Source: Cryptomeria japonica (taxonomy: Eukaryota > Streptophyta > Pinopsida > Cupressales > Cupressaceae). From it: a stretch of DNA of 64,000 bases. Under the pieces are notes generated by a model. That model saw only the letters and a list, made by a program, of their open reading frames with translations, did no database searches and was not told where the DNA came from. Positions 36,141-48,294 of the stretch are shown here, in pieces. The DNA is taken from assembly GCF_030272615.1 (NCBI RefSeq), contig NC_081412.1:100753796-100817795 (forward strand), written 5' to 3'. Made by a program: the position numbers and the translations under genes. The first letter of the stretch is position 1, and every line of letters starts with the position of its first letter.

Positions 36141-37546
36141 TGTTGGCATATGGAGATGTTGATGAGATGAAGATGACCGATAAAGTTGATGGAGACTGTT
36201 TGTTAGATGATGATGATATAGTTTTAAGTTGTTTGATGAATTTATTTGTGTTTTCATTGATGACAACTATGTTTGCTTATTCATCTAAGTCATATAGGCC
36301 TACCTATATAGCCTAACTGGGAGAGGAATGTGTTAGACAACAAAACTACTAAGTTACTGGAAACTGGTAAATAGGAACAAAGCGATGATAAAAAGATTGG
36401 TATGGATGATTGGTGAAGAGTTAGATGTTGCGGTTTTACAGGAGTGTTGAAGATAGGAACATGCACCTATGTTCCAAACTGCATCAACAGATTCGATGTA
36501 TTGAGTGAGTTATGATTAACTGTTGTGAACTCTATGAAGAAGAATGAATACCGGTAACAAATATTTAACCAGTAATGATTTAAGGTTTGGCGGTGGATCT
36601 TATCATGATCATAACTTAGTGATGATGTGTCAGAATATGTGTGTAATGATAAGATTGTATTTGAGTGCGTACAAGGATTATATTTCTTGGGAAACAACAA
36701 AGTGCTTAGTAGAATGTGAAAAGGGTTTGATTTCTTATCAAATTGATGTGTAGTGATCTGTGGTGATCATTCAATGATGGAAATTGTCTAGAAATTTATT
36801 GTAATGATCTATAGTGTAAATTCATTGTATTTTGAATGTAGTTAGGGTTATGTAGCCGACCTAACTAAAAAGTGTATTTAAGGCTACTTGGAGAAGAGGT
36901 TTTGTTTGTGGTTTGAGAGAAGGTGTTGTCGAACTAGATTGAAGTGTCTATATGTGTGTAGTAGAGTTGTGCTCAAAAGGATCTGTACTAGCAAGTAAGG
37001 AAGTGTTGTGATTAGATAATTTTCCTTGTTATTTCCTAATAGTTACAATAGTTTGAAATCCCTTAACCGGGTAAATCCTAACAGGTTATATTGTAAATCC
37101 TTTCACCAGGTGGCTCATTAACTTGAGTTTCAAATCCTCTAACAAGGTTACTCCTAACATGGTAAAGCTCCTAATAGGGTTGAGACAAAATCCCTTAATT
37201 GGGTGACTCCTAATAGGGTTTTCTCTTAACCAGGCTAGGCCTTTAACTAGGCACATTCCAAAAGAGTGAAAAATATTTTAAGGGTGCTAATTCCCACCAT
37301 GGTTTATCCCATTTGGGTTTCCACGTGAAAAATATCTATGTTCATATGGTGGTTGCATTATTGATTTGAGAATTTGATATCTTTACATTGTTTGCATAAT
37401 GATGAACACTTGAGAGAATGGTTTGTTAAATCTTCTTAAGAATAATGTTTGAGTAGTTACTAATAGAATTTTTACAATTATTGGAGAATTTTTTTACTAC
37501 TGATTCACCCCCCCCTCTTAGTAGTAACCAGATCCTCATAATAACA
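36141..37546 (+). repeat. copia-D 5' LTR
   Basis: Starts TGTTGGCATATGGAG and ends ATAACA, two bases before the primer site. U3 holds CATTGATG near 36256; the hairpin is at 37494-37527. Confidence 0.8.
37494..37527 (+). promoter_or_regulatory. LTR hairpin with C-rich loop (copia-D)
   Basis: TTACTACTGA (37494-37503) pairs with TTAGTAGTAA (37518-37527): ten pairs including one G-U. The loop is TTCACCCCCCCCTC. This is the longest stem of the set. Confidence 0.6.
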
Positions 37547-37548
37547 AT

Positions 37549-37561
37549 TGGTATCAAAGAA
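37549..37561 (+). other. Primer binding site, tRNA-Met type (copia-D)
   Basis: TGGTATCAAAGAA, a mutated TGGTATCAGAGCC. Confidence 0.7.
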
Positions 37562-37613
37562 CTAGGTCCTCTTTGTGCGGAAGCTTAACTGCTTGAGGTA
37601 AAGATCTAAGATA

Positions 37614-38292
37614 ATGAAGGAGGGTCATAGTTTCACAAAGGATAAGAACATAATCTGGAGCAACAGAATGAAGATCTACATCAAATGTATGGGGCCACAA
37701 TTTCTCCTCATCAGCATATCAAGGATAAGTTATATACTCCTGTGAGATCCCCTGAGGTCGGCCATACTACCTCATCACCCAAGAAATGATGAATCACTCC
37801 ACAATGGTCTACGACCTCCCGATCAGTGGGCATGTAACAAATAGGTCCCTGCAAACTAGCCACCAGTCATCCCACGGCTCCAAACCTCTGTATGGTCTCC
37901 ATATGATGGCTATCAGGTCATCGAGCTGCCATCTCCAGAAATCTATCTTGCCCAGATGGGGTTGTGTGATATAATTGGTATACCTATAAATGATCGGCTT
38001 CCCAAGCTCTCTGCTATTTGGGAGCATGTGGTTAATCAGTACACACCTCCTACGAATACTCTGACTGTAGATCAACTTAAGTAGAAACATGAGAATATTC
38101 AAGCATTGAAAGACATTGTAAGTACTCTTTCTGATTATGAGTATATTGATGTTCATGGTTTAGAAACCACTTATGAAGTTTGGGAAAAGTTGAAGTTGAT
38201 TTATGGTGGAGATGAGCATGTGCAAAAAGCTAAAGAAGAAAGCCTAAGAGGGAAGTTTGATGACATGAGGATGATGGAAGGTGAGAACATTA
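37614..38292 (+). pseudogene. copia-D gag, N-terminal half (interrupted)
   Basis: MKEGHSFTKDKNIIWSNRMK opens the frame. It is interrupted after MGPQF by a 316-bp insertion (37704-38019), then resumes at WEHVVNQYTPPTNTLTVDQL and runs through GGDEHVQKAKEESLRGKFDD to GENI. There a solo LTR splits the codons for ENI-TQYG. Past that LTR the frame restarts ACC-TAG-TAC, where Gln has become a stop. Confidence 0.8.
37704..38019 (-). pseudogene. Antisense fragment resembling a plant mobile domain (PMD) gene
   Basis: The minus strand encodes a Trp-rich segment: FWRWQLDDL, IIWRPYRGLEPWDDWWLVC, RDLFVTCPLIGRS, then after stops an IVE and RQYGRPQGI-like tail. The order WxPY, then a CR-I/L-F-x(5)-PLI segment, then VE(W/Y)H, then RQ(F/Y)G-xxQ-xIP is what I recall from the plant mobile domain (aminotransferase-like) of MAIN-like proteins and related transposases. 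The 316-bp piece is flanked by ATTT on both sides and breaks copia-D gag. It carries at least four stops and is surely non-functional. Either a gene-fragment capture or a relic of a PMD-bearing transposon is possible. Confidence 0.55.
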
Positions 38293-38734
38293 TGTTGGTG
38301 TAAATAATTATTCATCTTGGATATTATTACACCTTACTTAAGTTAACTTAGGAAATGCATTTCATAGTAGTTTGGGTATAAGACACTTGGGTGTTTGTGC
38401 CACATTGGGATAGTGTGTGTAGGAGAATTTCCACCTTTTGTGGACTTATCTTGTTGTTACACTCCACATTAAGTGGGTGATCCACCTCATGTGGAATATT
38501 ATATTGTTTCTCCTACCTACCCTTGTTTCTTATTGAGCCACATGTCATGTTTGTGTGCTCACATATCCATATATCCTTGCCTATATAAGAAGGCTCATAT
38601 TCATTGTATGTAACGCTTGATGATCTAGTTGATCAATATTTTTATCTTGATAGAATACAATTTATTTCTATCATCTATTTTGCTCTCTCTTATTTGTGCT
38701 TTCCGATGCCTCTTGATCCTGGCAAAATCTCACA
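38293..38734 (+). mobile_element. Solo LTR (442 bp) with CATTA duplication, in copia-D gag
   Basis: Starts TGTTGGTGTAAATAATT, ends AAATCTCACA, with CATTA at 38288-38292 and 38735-38739. A TATA box (CTATATAAG) lies at 38581-38589. No second LTR or internal region is present. The insertion splits the gag codons exactly as the duplication predicts. Confidence 0.85.
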
Positions 38735-38754
38735 CATTACCTAGTACGAACAAA

Positions 38755-39899
38755 GGATAAACTTATAAGGCACTGAGAGGGGGGGTGAATCAATGAAATA
38801 AAAAATAATATAAATCTAATCACCACTTTAACCAACTTGAAAATCAATATGCATACAAGAAATAATAACCACATAAACAAACATCCAATAAAGCATGCAA
38901 CTCATAACACAATGATTTTCATGTGGAAACCCAAATGGGAAAAACCATGATGGGAATTACTACCCACAAAGATCAACTATTTGCAGTGTAGAGATCTAAC
39001 CAGTTAAGGTCTTACAATCACCTTGTTAGGGGTACACCTGATTAAGAGAATCTTAGCCCAGTTAAGAGCTATTACAATAAGGCCTGTTAGGACCCAGCCC
39101 TGTTAGGAGCTACCTAGCTATGGGATTTCAAAACACAAGCTAATGTGTCACCTAGTTAGAGGATTTAAACCTTCGGACCTATGAGGATCCTACCGCACCC
39201 TATTAGGAGTGACCTTTTTAGAGGATTTTATCTCGCTGCAACTGTTAGGGAACATCAAGTGACTAATCTACTATGAGTAACTCTGTGCCTGATTAGATCT
39301 GCTTTATTTATGCTTCTAGAACCAACTAAACATCAATAAAGAGTTTCATCTTCCACCACACAATCAAATTCACACTATAGATCTCATATTTGATACATCA
39401 TCATACAATATTCATCTTTTTATAGGCAACTTTGTTAAGTCATCTAAAACCCTTGGAATAATTTCCTAGGTTCAATGTATCTGGTCAATCTTGCTCAAAA
39501 TGCTTTACTCATGTCGGCCACATTATTCATAACTTAAAAATATAACATTATGTCCATCGGTTAACTATTCTTCCTGACTAATTGCTCAGTACATCATAAC
39601 TCACTCATTCCATCAAATCTGCTAATGTGGTTCTAGTCATAGGCTCCTACCAATGTCATGAGCATACCTTCCAAACTGCAACACTTAACCCTTCACCAAT
39701 CTTCTGTATCAATCGCTTGAACATAGAATTGTTCCTATTTACCGGTTTGTTGTCCTATTTACCAATTCACTATTTAACTACTTCCTCTACCGGTTAAGCT
39801 TTACCGATTGGACTAAATGACTTAGATGACTAGCAAAACATTGTTGTCATTAAAAGTCATCAATCAACCTATTTCAATAAAATCATCATCAAGCCAATA
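38755..39899 (-). repeat. Element A 3' LTR
   Basis: On the minus strand it starts TATTGGCTTGATGATG (TG mutated to TA) and ends near GTTTATCC. Its end aligns with the element C LTR through the CTCTCAGTGC segment. The hairpin near 38771-38795 is CATTGA/TCAGTG on the element strand, five pairs plus a U-G. Confidence 0.7.
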
Positions 39900-39911
39900 A
39901 TCTCCCTCTTT
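39900..39911 (-). other. Polypurine tract (element A)
   Basis: The minus strand reads AAAGAGGGAGAT before TATTGG, preceded by GCCATCAATGCC as in the copia families. Confidence 0.7.
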
Positions 39912-40154
39912 GGCATTGATGGCAACACAGGAAAAAAATTGTCAACTAATTGTCACATTACAAAAAATATGACTCATGACTCAAATACATACAAAATTCC
40001 CACTTAGCAATTACATGCTATTATAAAATTTTAACTTACCAATACTGATCCCCCTTTGACAACAATGACAAAGGTAAGAAAATATATGAAAAGTTAAATG
40101 TAATATACATCAAAATTTGCATTACCAAATATATAAATAGGAGTTCAATGGTTA

Positions 40155-41086
40155 TTACAATGTTATCTTAAGAAATACATCTGCAAAATTAGACTTCAAA
40201 ATTTTCAGATCATTTTCCCAAGTCTCCAAAAGAGTAGATGTAATCTCTATATGTATCCGGATCTGATATGCAAGCTCCTCCATTGCATCAAGTGTGCTCA
40301 TCTCCGGTGTAGCCAAAACTATCTCAGTCTCCTTGTAGCCTCTCTGCAAAATTTGTAGCTTAGGGACAAGATGTGTCTATAATTCTTGCAAATATGATGT
40401 CCTCTTTACCGGCTTTGCCTCAAAATATTTTAGCTTCTACTATATATTAATAACCACTCTACCAAAAATGGTTGTTGAATCATTTAAGGGGTTAAATGAT
40501 TTACTCAAAAATTTCAGCTCATGCTACTCTGCCTTTCTCTTCTTATCAATATCATCCAAAAATAATGAAAAAATGCAAAATAGTAGACATTATTTTACCT
40601 TCGGTTTGTAATGCTTCCTTAATCTGCTCCAAGTTCATAGCAAGACCTACTTTGTCTCTATCAATATCCTTCATCAATTGTTCAATTCTCCTCTTTTCAT
40701 ATTCCTTTTCCACATTCTTGATAGCAGCCTCTTCAAGACTCTTCATCTTCTCACCTGCTGATGTAACCAAATGTTCTAGTTTGTCAATAGGTGTAGGAAG
40801 ACTGTCAATATTAGTCTCTAGTAGTATGTTGGGAATTATATCTATTGCACTTTGAATAGTTTGAGCTTCTTTTCTCCGTGCTTTCAAAATATTTTTTGTT
40901 CCTTAGATTTCATAGCAGATGCAATCTCCATCAAGTTAGTAGTACTTAGCATCTCCATATTGATTGGTCCTTGAATACTCACAGTGTCATCATCCTCATC
41001 ATCATAAATTATCTTATTTGATGTTAATGACTGGGGTTTCACTTTCTGTTCTTGCTTCTCTTTCTCCATTACTTCTTCCTTGTGCA
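40155..41086 (-). pseudogene. Element A ORF2, C-terminal part
   Basis: Minus strand, continuing from 49091 across the element B insertion. It encodes a basic/acidic stretch, an Asp/Glu run (DDEDDDTVSIQGPINMEML) aligned with element C (DDDDDDEDSLSISGPIDMN), then a helical segment (EAQTIQSAIDII, LPTPIDKLEHLV) that also aligns with C (ETIQNAVEILSG, FPTPINKLGLLV). It ends in a helical tail (LATPEMSTLDAMEELAYQIR) at 40155. Two adjacent stops interrupt near 40885 and further breaks follow 40552. Function unknown. Confidence 0.7.
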
Positions 41087-41888
41087 TGTTAGGATTCCCA
41101 AGGATATTGAGAGGGGGGGTGGGGGGGAGGGGGTGAATCAGCATCTAGCCAGTATATAGATTTACTTGACTTAAAACATGAAAAGCATATCAAAACTATG
41201 TAATGGTAAACCAGAAATAATGCAGTAACTAAGAGTAATAACAATAACATGAGAAGCACACCATAACACAGTATTTTAATGAGGAAACCCGATGTGGGAA
41301 AAACTTCGGTGGGATTTGTGACCCACAATATTTTCTTACTGGCCAATAAGGGAATATTACTCTTACATTATGGGCATGCACATGTAGGAAGGCCGAGTTC
41401 CTAAAGCTCACTACTCAAATACAAAAGAAGTCACACTGACTTACAAAAGGATTATAAAAATCCAATGTCTTGTATTGCTTCAGATTAGCATCTGCTATGC
41501 CAGGTTCAATACCGGTTTAAGCTCATCTACATACATAAACCCTTAACCAATAATTCACATATTAGGTCTGCATAATTTCACCTATCACCTTATTACAAAA
41601 TGATCTACAATGATCTCATACATATATAAGTCATATTACAACTAGCCATGTCGGCTTACAATGATTTTACAATTAATTCCAAAATACATTTTAAAAAAAA
41701 TTGAAGTCGGCCAAGGTGCCACTATCCTTCATTTCACTGGCGATGTTTTGTATGCCGGTGTAGAGTCAGTCTGTCGGTGTTGGTTCCAATATCTTTGTCT
41801 TGCCGGTGTCATATGATTGCAACGTTTCCATCAATGACAAAACCTTCAATTACCTACAATTTCTCATTGGAGTGTACATTTGCCAACA
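41087..41888 (-). repeat. Element B 3' LTR
   Basis: Minus strand TGTTGGCAAATG to CCTAACA; pairs with 48295-49090. The hairpin stem here (41103-41145) has one mismatch and a wobble. Confidence 0.88.
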
Positions 41889-41900
41889 ATCTCCCCCTTT
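41889..41900 (-). other. Polypurine tract (element B)
   Basis: The minus strand reads AAAGGGGGAGAT before TGTTGG, the same as copia-1. CATCAATG (+ 41903-41910) and CATTGATG (+ 41829-41836) bracket it on the element strand. Confidence 0.82.
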
Positions 41901-42145
41901 GGCATTGATGGCAACACTCATGAGAAAAATCAAAAGTGTCCAAAATAATATCCAAAAATAGTCTGCCAAAATTGTCTTACCAGAACTGTGTGCCAAAAAA
42001 AATGTATGCTCCCCCTGAATATATGATGTCCTTTCTTCTAACCATTTTTCTCATCCCACTACTCCCCCTTCAAAATCAATGACAAAGGTTGTCATTTGGT
42101 GTCAGTGGAGTCCTGTCAGAATTATTGTAACTGGTGGGTTATAAT

Positions 42146-45100
42146 CTAAAATATATCTGTCAAGATCAAATTTATACCATTGTTGAATATCTTGCTATCT
42201 TTTACTGCCTCTTGTGTTCTTTGCACTGTACCGGTGAGTATGTGCATTTTCTCTTCTGGTGTCTTCAGTCTAGGAACCAGAGCCTCAGATATTTCTTTTC
42301 TCAAGGAAATAAGGTATTCTAGTCTTGGACTAAGTCTACATTTCAAGTCCTTTGCCTTATCCTTTATTCCCTAGTTTGTCATTCTCTAGTTTCTTGATTT
42401 TCTCTTCTTGCTTTGTAATTTTCTTCTCTAACTCCAAAAATGTATCTGATGCTCCTATTAGATTGTCAGCAATATTGTTTATCTTCTCTTGTGATTTACT
42501 GATCTCCTTGTCAAGATCCTCTATTAATACATTCATTTTGCAAGTGTCCCTATACAGTTTCTTGAAGTCATAAATTATTTCTCCAAGTTCTGGTAAAAGG
42601 GTATCCATTTCTTCCTTGTTCATCTTCACAATATCCTCAAAGAATTTCTCTTTTCCTTTTATCATTCTTTCCTTAAATGTATCCTCATTTATTTGATCAA
42701 CAGTCAATAGGTTGCTGGTGATGAAGTTAGATAATGTGTCTAGTTGACCTAAAGAATCCTTATTATCAATTGTGCACTTTGGTGCAATCAATTTAAGAAT
42801 TGGTATTGTATCATCAATAGCCTTATAGGATTGAGCATTACATTCCGTGATCTTTTTTATTGACTCTAATAGGACCTTTGTTACATTAGTAGGTCTGAAT
42901 TCTACAATAGTTGTACCAGATGTTTGTCCAACAGTCCTTACAATAGCCATGCTACTGGTTGTCGTAATTACCTTGCTTTATTTGACCTCTGGTAGGTCTA
43001 TCTGCATTTTCATTTCTACAAACAAAGGTTTATGCTTTTCTATTTGGGCCAATGGAACTGTCTCTATTTGAACCTGTGCTTCAACCTGTACCAGTTTTGG
43101 TTTCTCTATCTATATCTCAGAAGGTTTCTCTGAGTTTTCAATTGCTAGTTTCTTAGATGTAATCTTAGTTTATATCTCTAAACTTTTCTTTGCCGGTTCT
43201 TCAGATGGTTTATCTATTGTATCTACTAGTTCCTTAGTGGTATCCTCTGCCAGTTGCTCTACCTATGAAGGTTTTTCTATGTTCAACTCAACCATTGCAG
43301 TGGGTGACTTAGTAGTCACATTTTTCTCCTTATCCTCAGTGGTTTCTCTGTCAACCACAACATTAACTTCCTAAGTGTCTACACTTACTGTATACAAAAT
43401 TTTCGATTCAGGATTTGTATCATCTATCAGAGTCTTCATACTCTCTGTGGCTGGTTGTCTGTCAGTAGTGTCTACTAGTGGAGTATCTGAAAGAGGTTGG
43501 GGCATATTGTTAGTAATTTTTAAGCTTGGTGGTCCACCTATCTTACCTTTCCCCTTATCTCTGTCCTTTTGATATACTTTGATAGTTTTAGGCCTGAGTA
43601 ATTCTTCCTCTTTTTCTTTTTCCACAAAGAATATATCCCATCCATCTGTTGTTTCCTCAGATACTTCATTTACTCTGCCAGCCATTAGTGCTACATGATA
43701 GTGAGTAGTAGAAAATATTGTCTAGTTAGCCTCACTGATTAATTTGGTGCAAGAGTACCTAGTACCAGAGATACACCATGTTTTCAATGGGAAATTTCAT
43801 GAGGTTATGGGTCTTTTTAATAAAATAAGCATCATTTCAAAGTATTATGATTCATCTTGTAAGGCGATGTAAGCCAATGGTTCAAATAGTCCGTTAAGGT
43901 CATTATTGAGTCAAGAAGGTCCAATTGTGCAAAATACCCAAAGAAGGGTAAAATTGATGTAAAATGTCTATTTGAGTCCATATTAGGATGTTTAGAGTAT
44001 CCATACAAAGTTTTGTTAAGTTTGGAGTTCAAACACAAAAGTTGTCAAATTGTCATCAAAGATTGTTAAGCTTAAAAAGTGCTTAAAATGTTATCAAAGT
44101 GTTGCAGTTTGGTCATGGAGCAGTTAGAATAGTTATGAAACTGATAGGAGGCTATAAAATCCCTTTTCTGGTTGAATTCAAGATGGTGACAAAGTTTGGA
44201 GGAGAGTTTGTAAAGTTAGAACTTTAAATCCTCTAACTATCACACAATTCTGCAGTATTGTTAAAAGTTACAGAGTTTGTAAACCACTTCTTTTTTGGAT
44301 GCAAATATCTCATATAATAGTGGTAGAAGGAATGATGAAGGAAGTGAACTCTATGTGAATTATTTGCAATTCATTTTGAAGAACCAGTGGATAAATTGAA
44401 GTTCTTGTTCAACATTTATGACAGTCACGTTTTTACTTCTTCCAAGGCATATTTCTATTGGTATTTTGATTGAATGCGTCTAAACCCAAATTGGAAGTTA
44501 TATAAGGGAGAGTTAAATTTTCTTTGGAATTTATTTGATGCCTTTTAATTGAGTATTTTTAAAGTTATGACAAATTTTCTGAAACTTACTAGAATTTGTT
44601 CCTAGGGTTACCTGTCATACAAAAAATGGCATAACTTTGTTTTTAACCATTGGATCTCCTTCTAAATTCGACTGAAGGTTTTTCATGAATTTATCTAAAA
44701 CTCCATCAAAGCGATTGACTAATTAATATCATTCGAAAAAGTTATTAATGACTGATACAAAACTATTGAAATCTTATGACAACCATAATGAAAAGGATAG
44801 TTTTGTTTGAACTGATCAAATCTTGCGGTTGGTTGATGATAGTTATTCTTTGTTAAGATGATTGTTTGTTTGTAACAAGAATGACTCTATTTTATTGAGT
44901 TGGTTGATGAAAAAATTGTGGATTTTGGAATTTAAATTTGTTAGACGCCTTAAACCTATCAAATTGTATGATGTTTGGGTCAATGAGTACCCTAAGAGTA
45001 GTGTTGTTTTAGATGCTCTGCATCAAATTAATTTGTCTATTTCATCAGGTGAGTTAATTGGATGCACTACCAGTAATTTTTCAATCTTAATCTTTTTATC

Positions 45101-46813
45101 CAGTTCAACAATAGCTAATATTCTAGCTTCTAATCTCCTATACAAGTCATTTGGAATTTCATCAACAACTTCCATTAAGAATTTCTTGTATATATCTAAG
45201 TGTAAAATTACACTGTTCTCTATACTTTCCTTGTCATTTGTTGATAGTGCGTTGTATATTTTGTTGATGTTTTTCAGCTTACCATCCTCTGTTATTTTTC
45301 TAAGAAGTTTTTCTAGAGGAGTAATAGTCTGTTTCACCTTCTTCTTCTTAGGAGTCATTTTCTTCACTGGAGGCCTTACTGCCTATTGCTTCTGTCTTGT
45401 CCTTTTAGGTGTGGGAGATGGTGTTAGTGAGGGTTTTCTTTTCTTTTCAACCCTTTTAAATACTGTCAGTATATCACTCTAAGAAGAAGTTCCAACTGGT
45501 GAAAGATGAGTTTCCAGTTGAGGTGCTTCCAACTTACTTTCACTTATACCAGTTTGTCTCGGAACATCTTCCTTGATTGCCTTTGCTTGCCGGGTTCCTT
45601 TCCTTATGGTTGCTTCAACCTTCTTAACCCTTTTTCTAGTTTGAATTCCACTTTCTATTATTTCAGCATTGCCAAAAACTTCCTCTTTCGGTTCCTTTGG
45701 AGGTTCAAGGAGGGCTTTTGCATATGTTTCTATGATGTTGTCATCTATTTCATAGCCCATTTCAGTTACCCAAATAGTTCGAGGGACAACTGCTTCCATC
45801 CAAATTTCATCTTTCTTGATCACAAAATAGATTTCTTTTTGATACTTATCCACAATAGCTTGTGACAGTCTTACTCTAGTCTTCATTTGAGCCTTCAATG
45901 CTTGAAAATACTCATTTAGGTTTTTCTCCCTATTTTCTCCCATATTGTTTAGTAAATCTAACAGTTGTTTTCCTACTGGTATGTCAAAACCAAAATCTCT
46001 AGCACCAATATCGAGCACTTGTTTGGCTATGTACAACATCAAACAAACAAGTAGGTTTCCAAATCTGAATGTTCCTTTCTTATCTCTTTTGATCTTACCC
46101 AAATTGTCTATCAACTCATCTTTAAGCCATTCACATATATTTATCCTTGCATTATCATTGACCATATCATAGGCACTCTTGATACATAGGCTAGAAACTG
46201 AGTTTAACCTATTTGCATGTGTAGCCTTATAACTTAAGATTATACTGATAAATTTGACATTTATATCCTTTACATCATTTACCCTTAGAGATATCTTATC
46301 AAATGTTGCACTAGTTAGGTTTATCACTATGTCATTTGAGACTACCTTTGTTTTGTCTGGTCTGTTACCGGTGGAGGGTAACCCTGTTACAACTTTTACT
46401 GCTTCTTTTGTGATTTTATGAATTGAGTCCAACTAGAAAAATTCACCATGTACTCTTCTTAACACAATCCTTATGATATCCTTGGGAAAATCCAGGATAC
46501 TAAGAATTTCAGTGAAACCTAGGGTTTCTACTATCTTATGTTCAGACTTGAAATTTCCAGATTCATCACAAATCATGGTTTTAAATATGTTATTAATGTC
46601 ATCATCACCTAATTCCTCAATATGACAATGTATATACATCATAGGGTCTTAAGCATATACTACTCATTTAGGGATTTGAGATAATGCACCTGTGCTATCA
46701 TATTTCTTTGCAATTTCAGGAACTAGTTGGAATACGGGTCTAGGGCGCTTAACAACTTCAACAATAGTAGGCTTTGCAATAAATTTAGGAGTGGATGAAG
46801 ATGCCATAGCCAT
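42146..46813 (-). pseudogene. Element B ORF2 (about 1,100 codons without the inserted LTR), function unknown
   Basis: Starts at ATG 46811-46813 (MAMASSSTPKFIAKPTIVEV). The first ~330 codons form the conserved domain: YIHCHIEELG, then HKITKEAVKVVTGL, NRLNSVSSLCIKSAYDM, and WLKDELIDNLGKIKRDKKGT with FRFGNLLVCLMLYI, a hydrophobic helix. A Lys/Arg-rich linker and LEKLLRKI to LYRRLEARILAIVELDK follow. Then, beyond the solo LTR, come a charged region and a long helical stretch (IYDFKKLYRDTCKMNVLIED, EKKITKQEEKIKKLENDK). Single-codon stops (46433 TAG for Trp, 45479 and near 45373 TAG, two near 46660) interrupt it. Homologous to ORF2 of A and C; I see no enzyme motif. Confidence 0.72.
43745..45025 (+). 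mobile_element. Solo LTR related to the chromovirus family (1.28 kb), in element B
   Basis: Starts TGGTGCAAGAGTACCTAG, resembling the chromovirus LTR start TGGTGCAGGAGCACCTGAG, and shares TTGTCAAA-type repeats with it. TATA-like CTATAAAA at 44152-44159; ends CTCTGCATCA. ATTAATTT occurs at both edges, although the exact 5-bp duplication is off by a shift. It splits element B ORF2. Its last 160 bases read as a plus-strand protein-like frame (RRLKPIKLYDVWVNEYPKS). Confidence 0.65.
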
Positions 46814-47186
46814 AAATACCTCAATCTTCCTTAAGGATGAATGATTTGATGGATTGCTTCACTACTTCGCTTAGAATGCCTTCACTCAGGAATTTTCGTG
46901 CTCTCGAAGATTTGAATGCTCGATGAATGAAAAAGGAGCTAAAAAACTTGCTTTATAATGTTATTTTATTCAACTACCACATTCAATGCTTGTCAGTTAA
47001 GTCACAACTTAACTCATTTGCCAGTATAGAAGTAATTTCAACTTCTTACAATCAACCGAGGGAATAATAGCATGTTTTTCATTTTGTTGCTAAACCCCCA
47101 AAAGATTTGTTTTAGTTAGATGAAAATTCTCCTGCAGGTGGAGTGTTACATTGTTCTATCAGTGGAGGAGTATTCCCATCAATATT

Positions 47187-48223
47187 CTAATTTGACTTTC
47201 TGATCCATTGTTTTGAGAATTCTTGCTTTACCTCTTCAACTTTTTCTTTACCTTTCAGACTTGGACCTTTATTATTTGCCGGTGAGGACTTGCTTCTACA
47301 AAATTTAGCAATATGTCCAATCTTGTTATAGGCATAACAAGTCACATTGTTTTTCTGAATATCTTTCCCATATCCTATGCTAGTATGTGTTCTGCATTGA
47401 TTAGACAAGTGTCCATATCTTCCACAAACATAACATCTTACATTCATTCTACAATTTTCTGAATTATGACCAACTTTGTTGCATTTGGAACATTGACCGG
47501 TAGGTGTATTAGTGTTATGATAATTTCTAGATCTGCATTGATATTCTCTATGACCATACTTGTTATAGTTAAAGCATTTTCCATTAAATTTGTAAGTAGT
47601 AGGTTTCCTTACCGATTTGCTATGATCATGATGGTTTGCAATATCGAAGCTTTCACCAATTTCAAAGACAAGGCCATTTGTATCACCATTAAGTTTCTGA
47701 TTCTTCAGCATGTCACCAAGTTCTTCTTAACTTTTCTTGAATTTCTCCTTGTGTTGATTTGCAGCAGTCAGTTCATTCTCCAAAATGCATTTCTGTCTCA
47801 TGAGTTCAGCTTTGTCATTTTGTGTGTGCATTAGATCTATCTTCAACATATCATTTTCATGGCTGAGTCTTGTGTTTTCATTCCAACATCATTTAGTCTT
47901 CTAACCAAGTCTTCTTAATTTTTCTTTTTGTCTTCAATTTCTTTACAAAATCTCATAGTCATATCCTGCATCTCATTCTTTGTTTTACTAATTTCTTGTC
48001 TTAGCTTGCTTACCAGATCATTGAGAGTTTCCTTTTCATTTTCCTCATTTTGCATCTTTTCACAAAGTTCTCTTCTCTTGTTTCTTGCAATAGTAAAATT
48101 TTCTTGAAGTGGTTGAATAATATCTTGAGCAGCCTTCAGATCATCTTCAATTTTGATATTCTTCACCTTTTCTGCATCATAGTCTGTAAGAGTTGTTTCC
48201 AATTGCTTTCTCAAGTTTTCCAT
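47187..48223 (-). pseudogene. Element B ORF1: coiled coil plus four zinc knuckles
   Basis: From ATG at 48221-48223 (MENLRKQLETTLTDYDAEKV) a strong coiled coil runs about 100 codons and is broken by a stop and frameshift between 47915 and 47711. The 3' frame carries four CCHC-type repeats: CFNYNKYGHREYQC and CYAYNKIGHIAKFC (second Cys to Tyr), and intact CSKCNKVGHNSENC and CYVCGRYGHLSNQC. Coiled coil plus knuckles suggests a gag-like RNA-binding, self-assembling protein, but it is not similar to the copia gags here. The 373-base gap to ORF2 holds no frame. Confidence 0.75.
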
Positions 48224-48279
48224 CTCTACCAGTGACAAGATCTTCCTCAAGTTGTTAGGATTTTGAAAATAGAGGACTA

Positions 48280-48292
48280 GGCTCTGATACCA
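48280..48292 (-). other. Primer binding site, initiator tRNA-Met (element B)
   Basis: The minus strand reads TGGTATCAGAGCC, two bases after the 5' LTR; a perfect match to the chromovirus site. Confidence 0.9.
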
Positions 48293-48294
48293 AT

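Noticed and set aside
35595-36266. 223-codon minus frame as a single gene
   Set aside because: Its start lies inside the copia-D LTR; the frame crosses an insertion boundary by chance. Only 35468-36140 belongs to element G.
41089-41346. Hydrophobic minus frames (also 48297-48548) as membrane peptides
   Set aside because: They are the element B LTRs; the reading depends on the C/G tract length and does not fit an internal gene.
44862-45482. 206-codon plus frame as a membrane protein gene
   Set aside because: It fuses the end of a solo LTR to the antisense of element B ORF2; the hydrophobic look comes from the antisense part.
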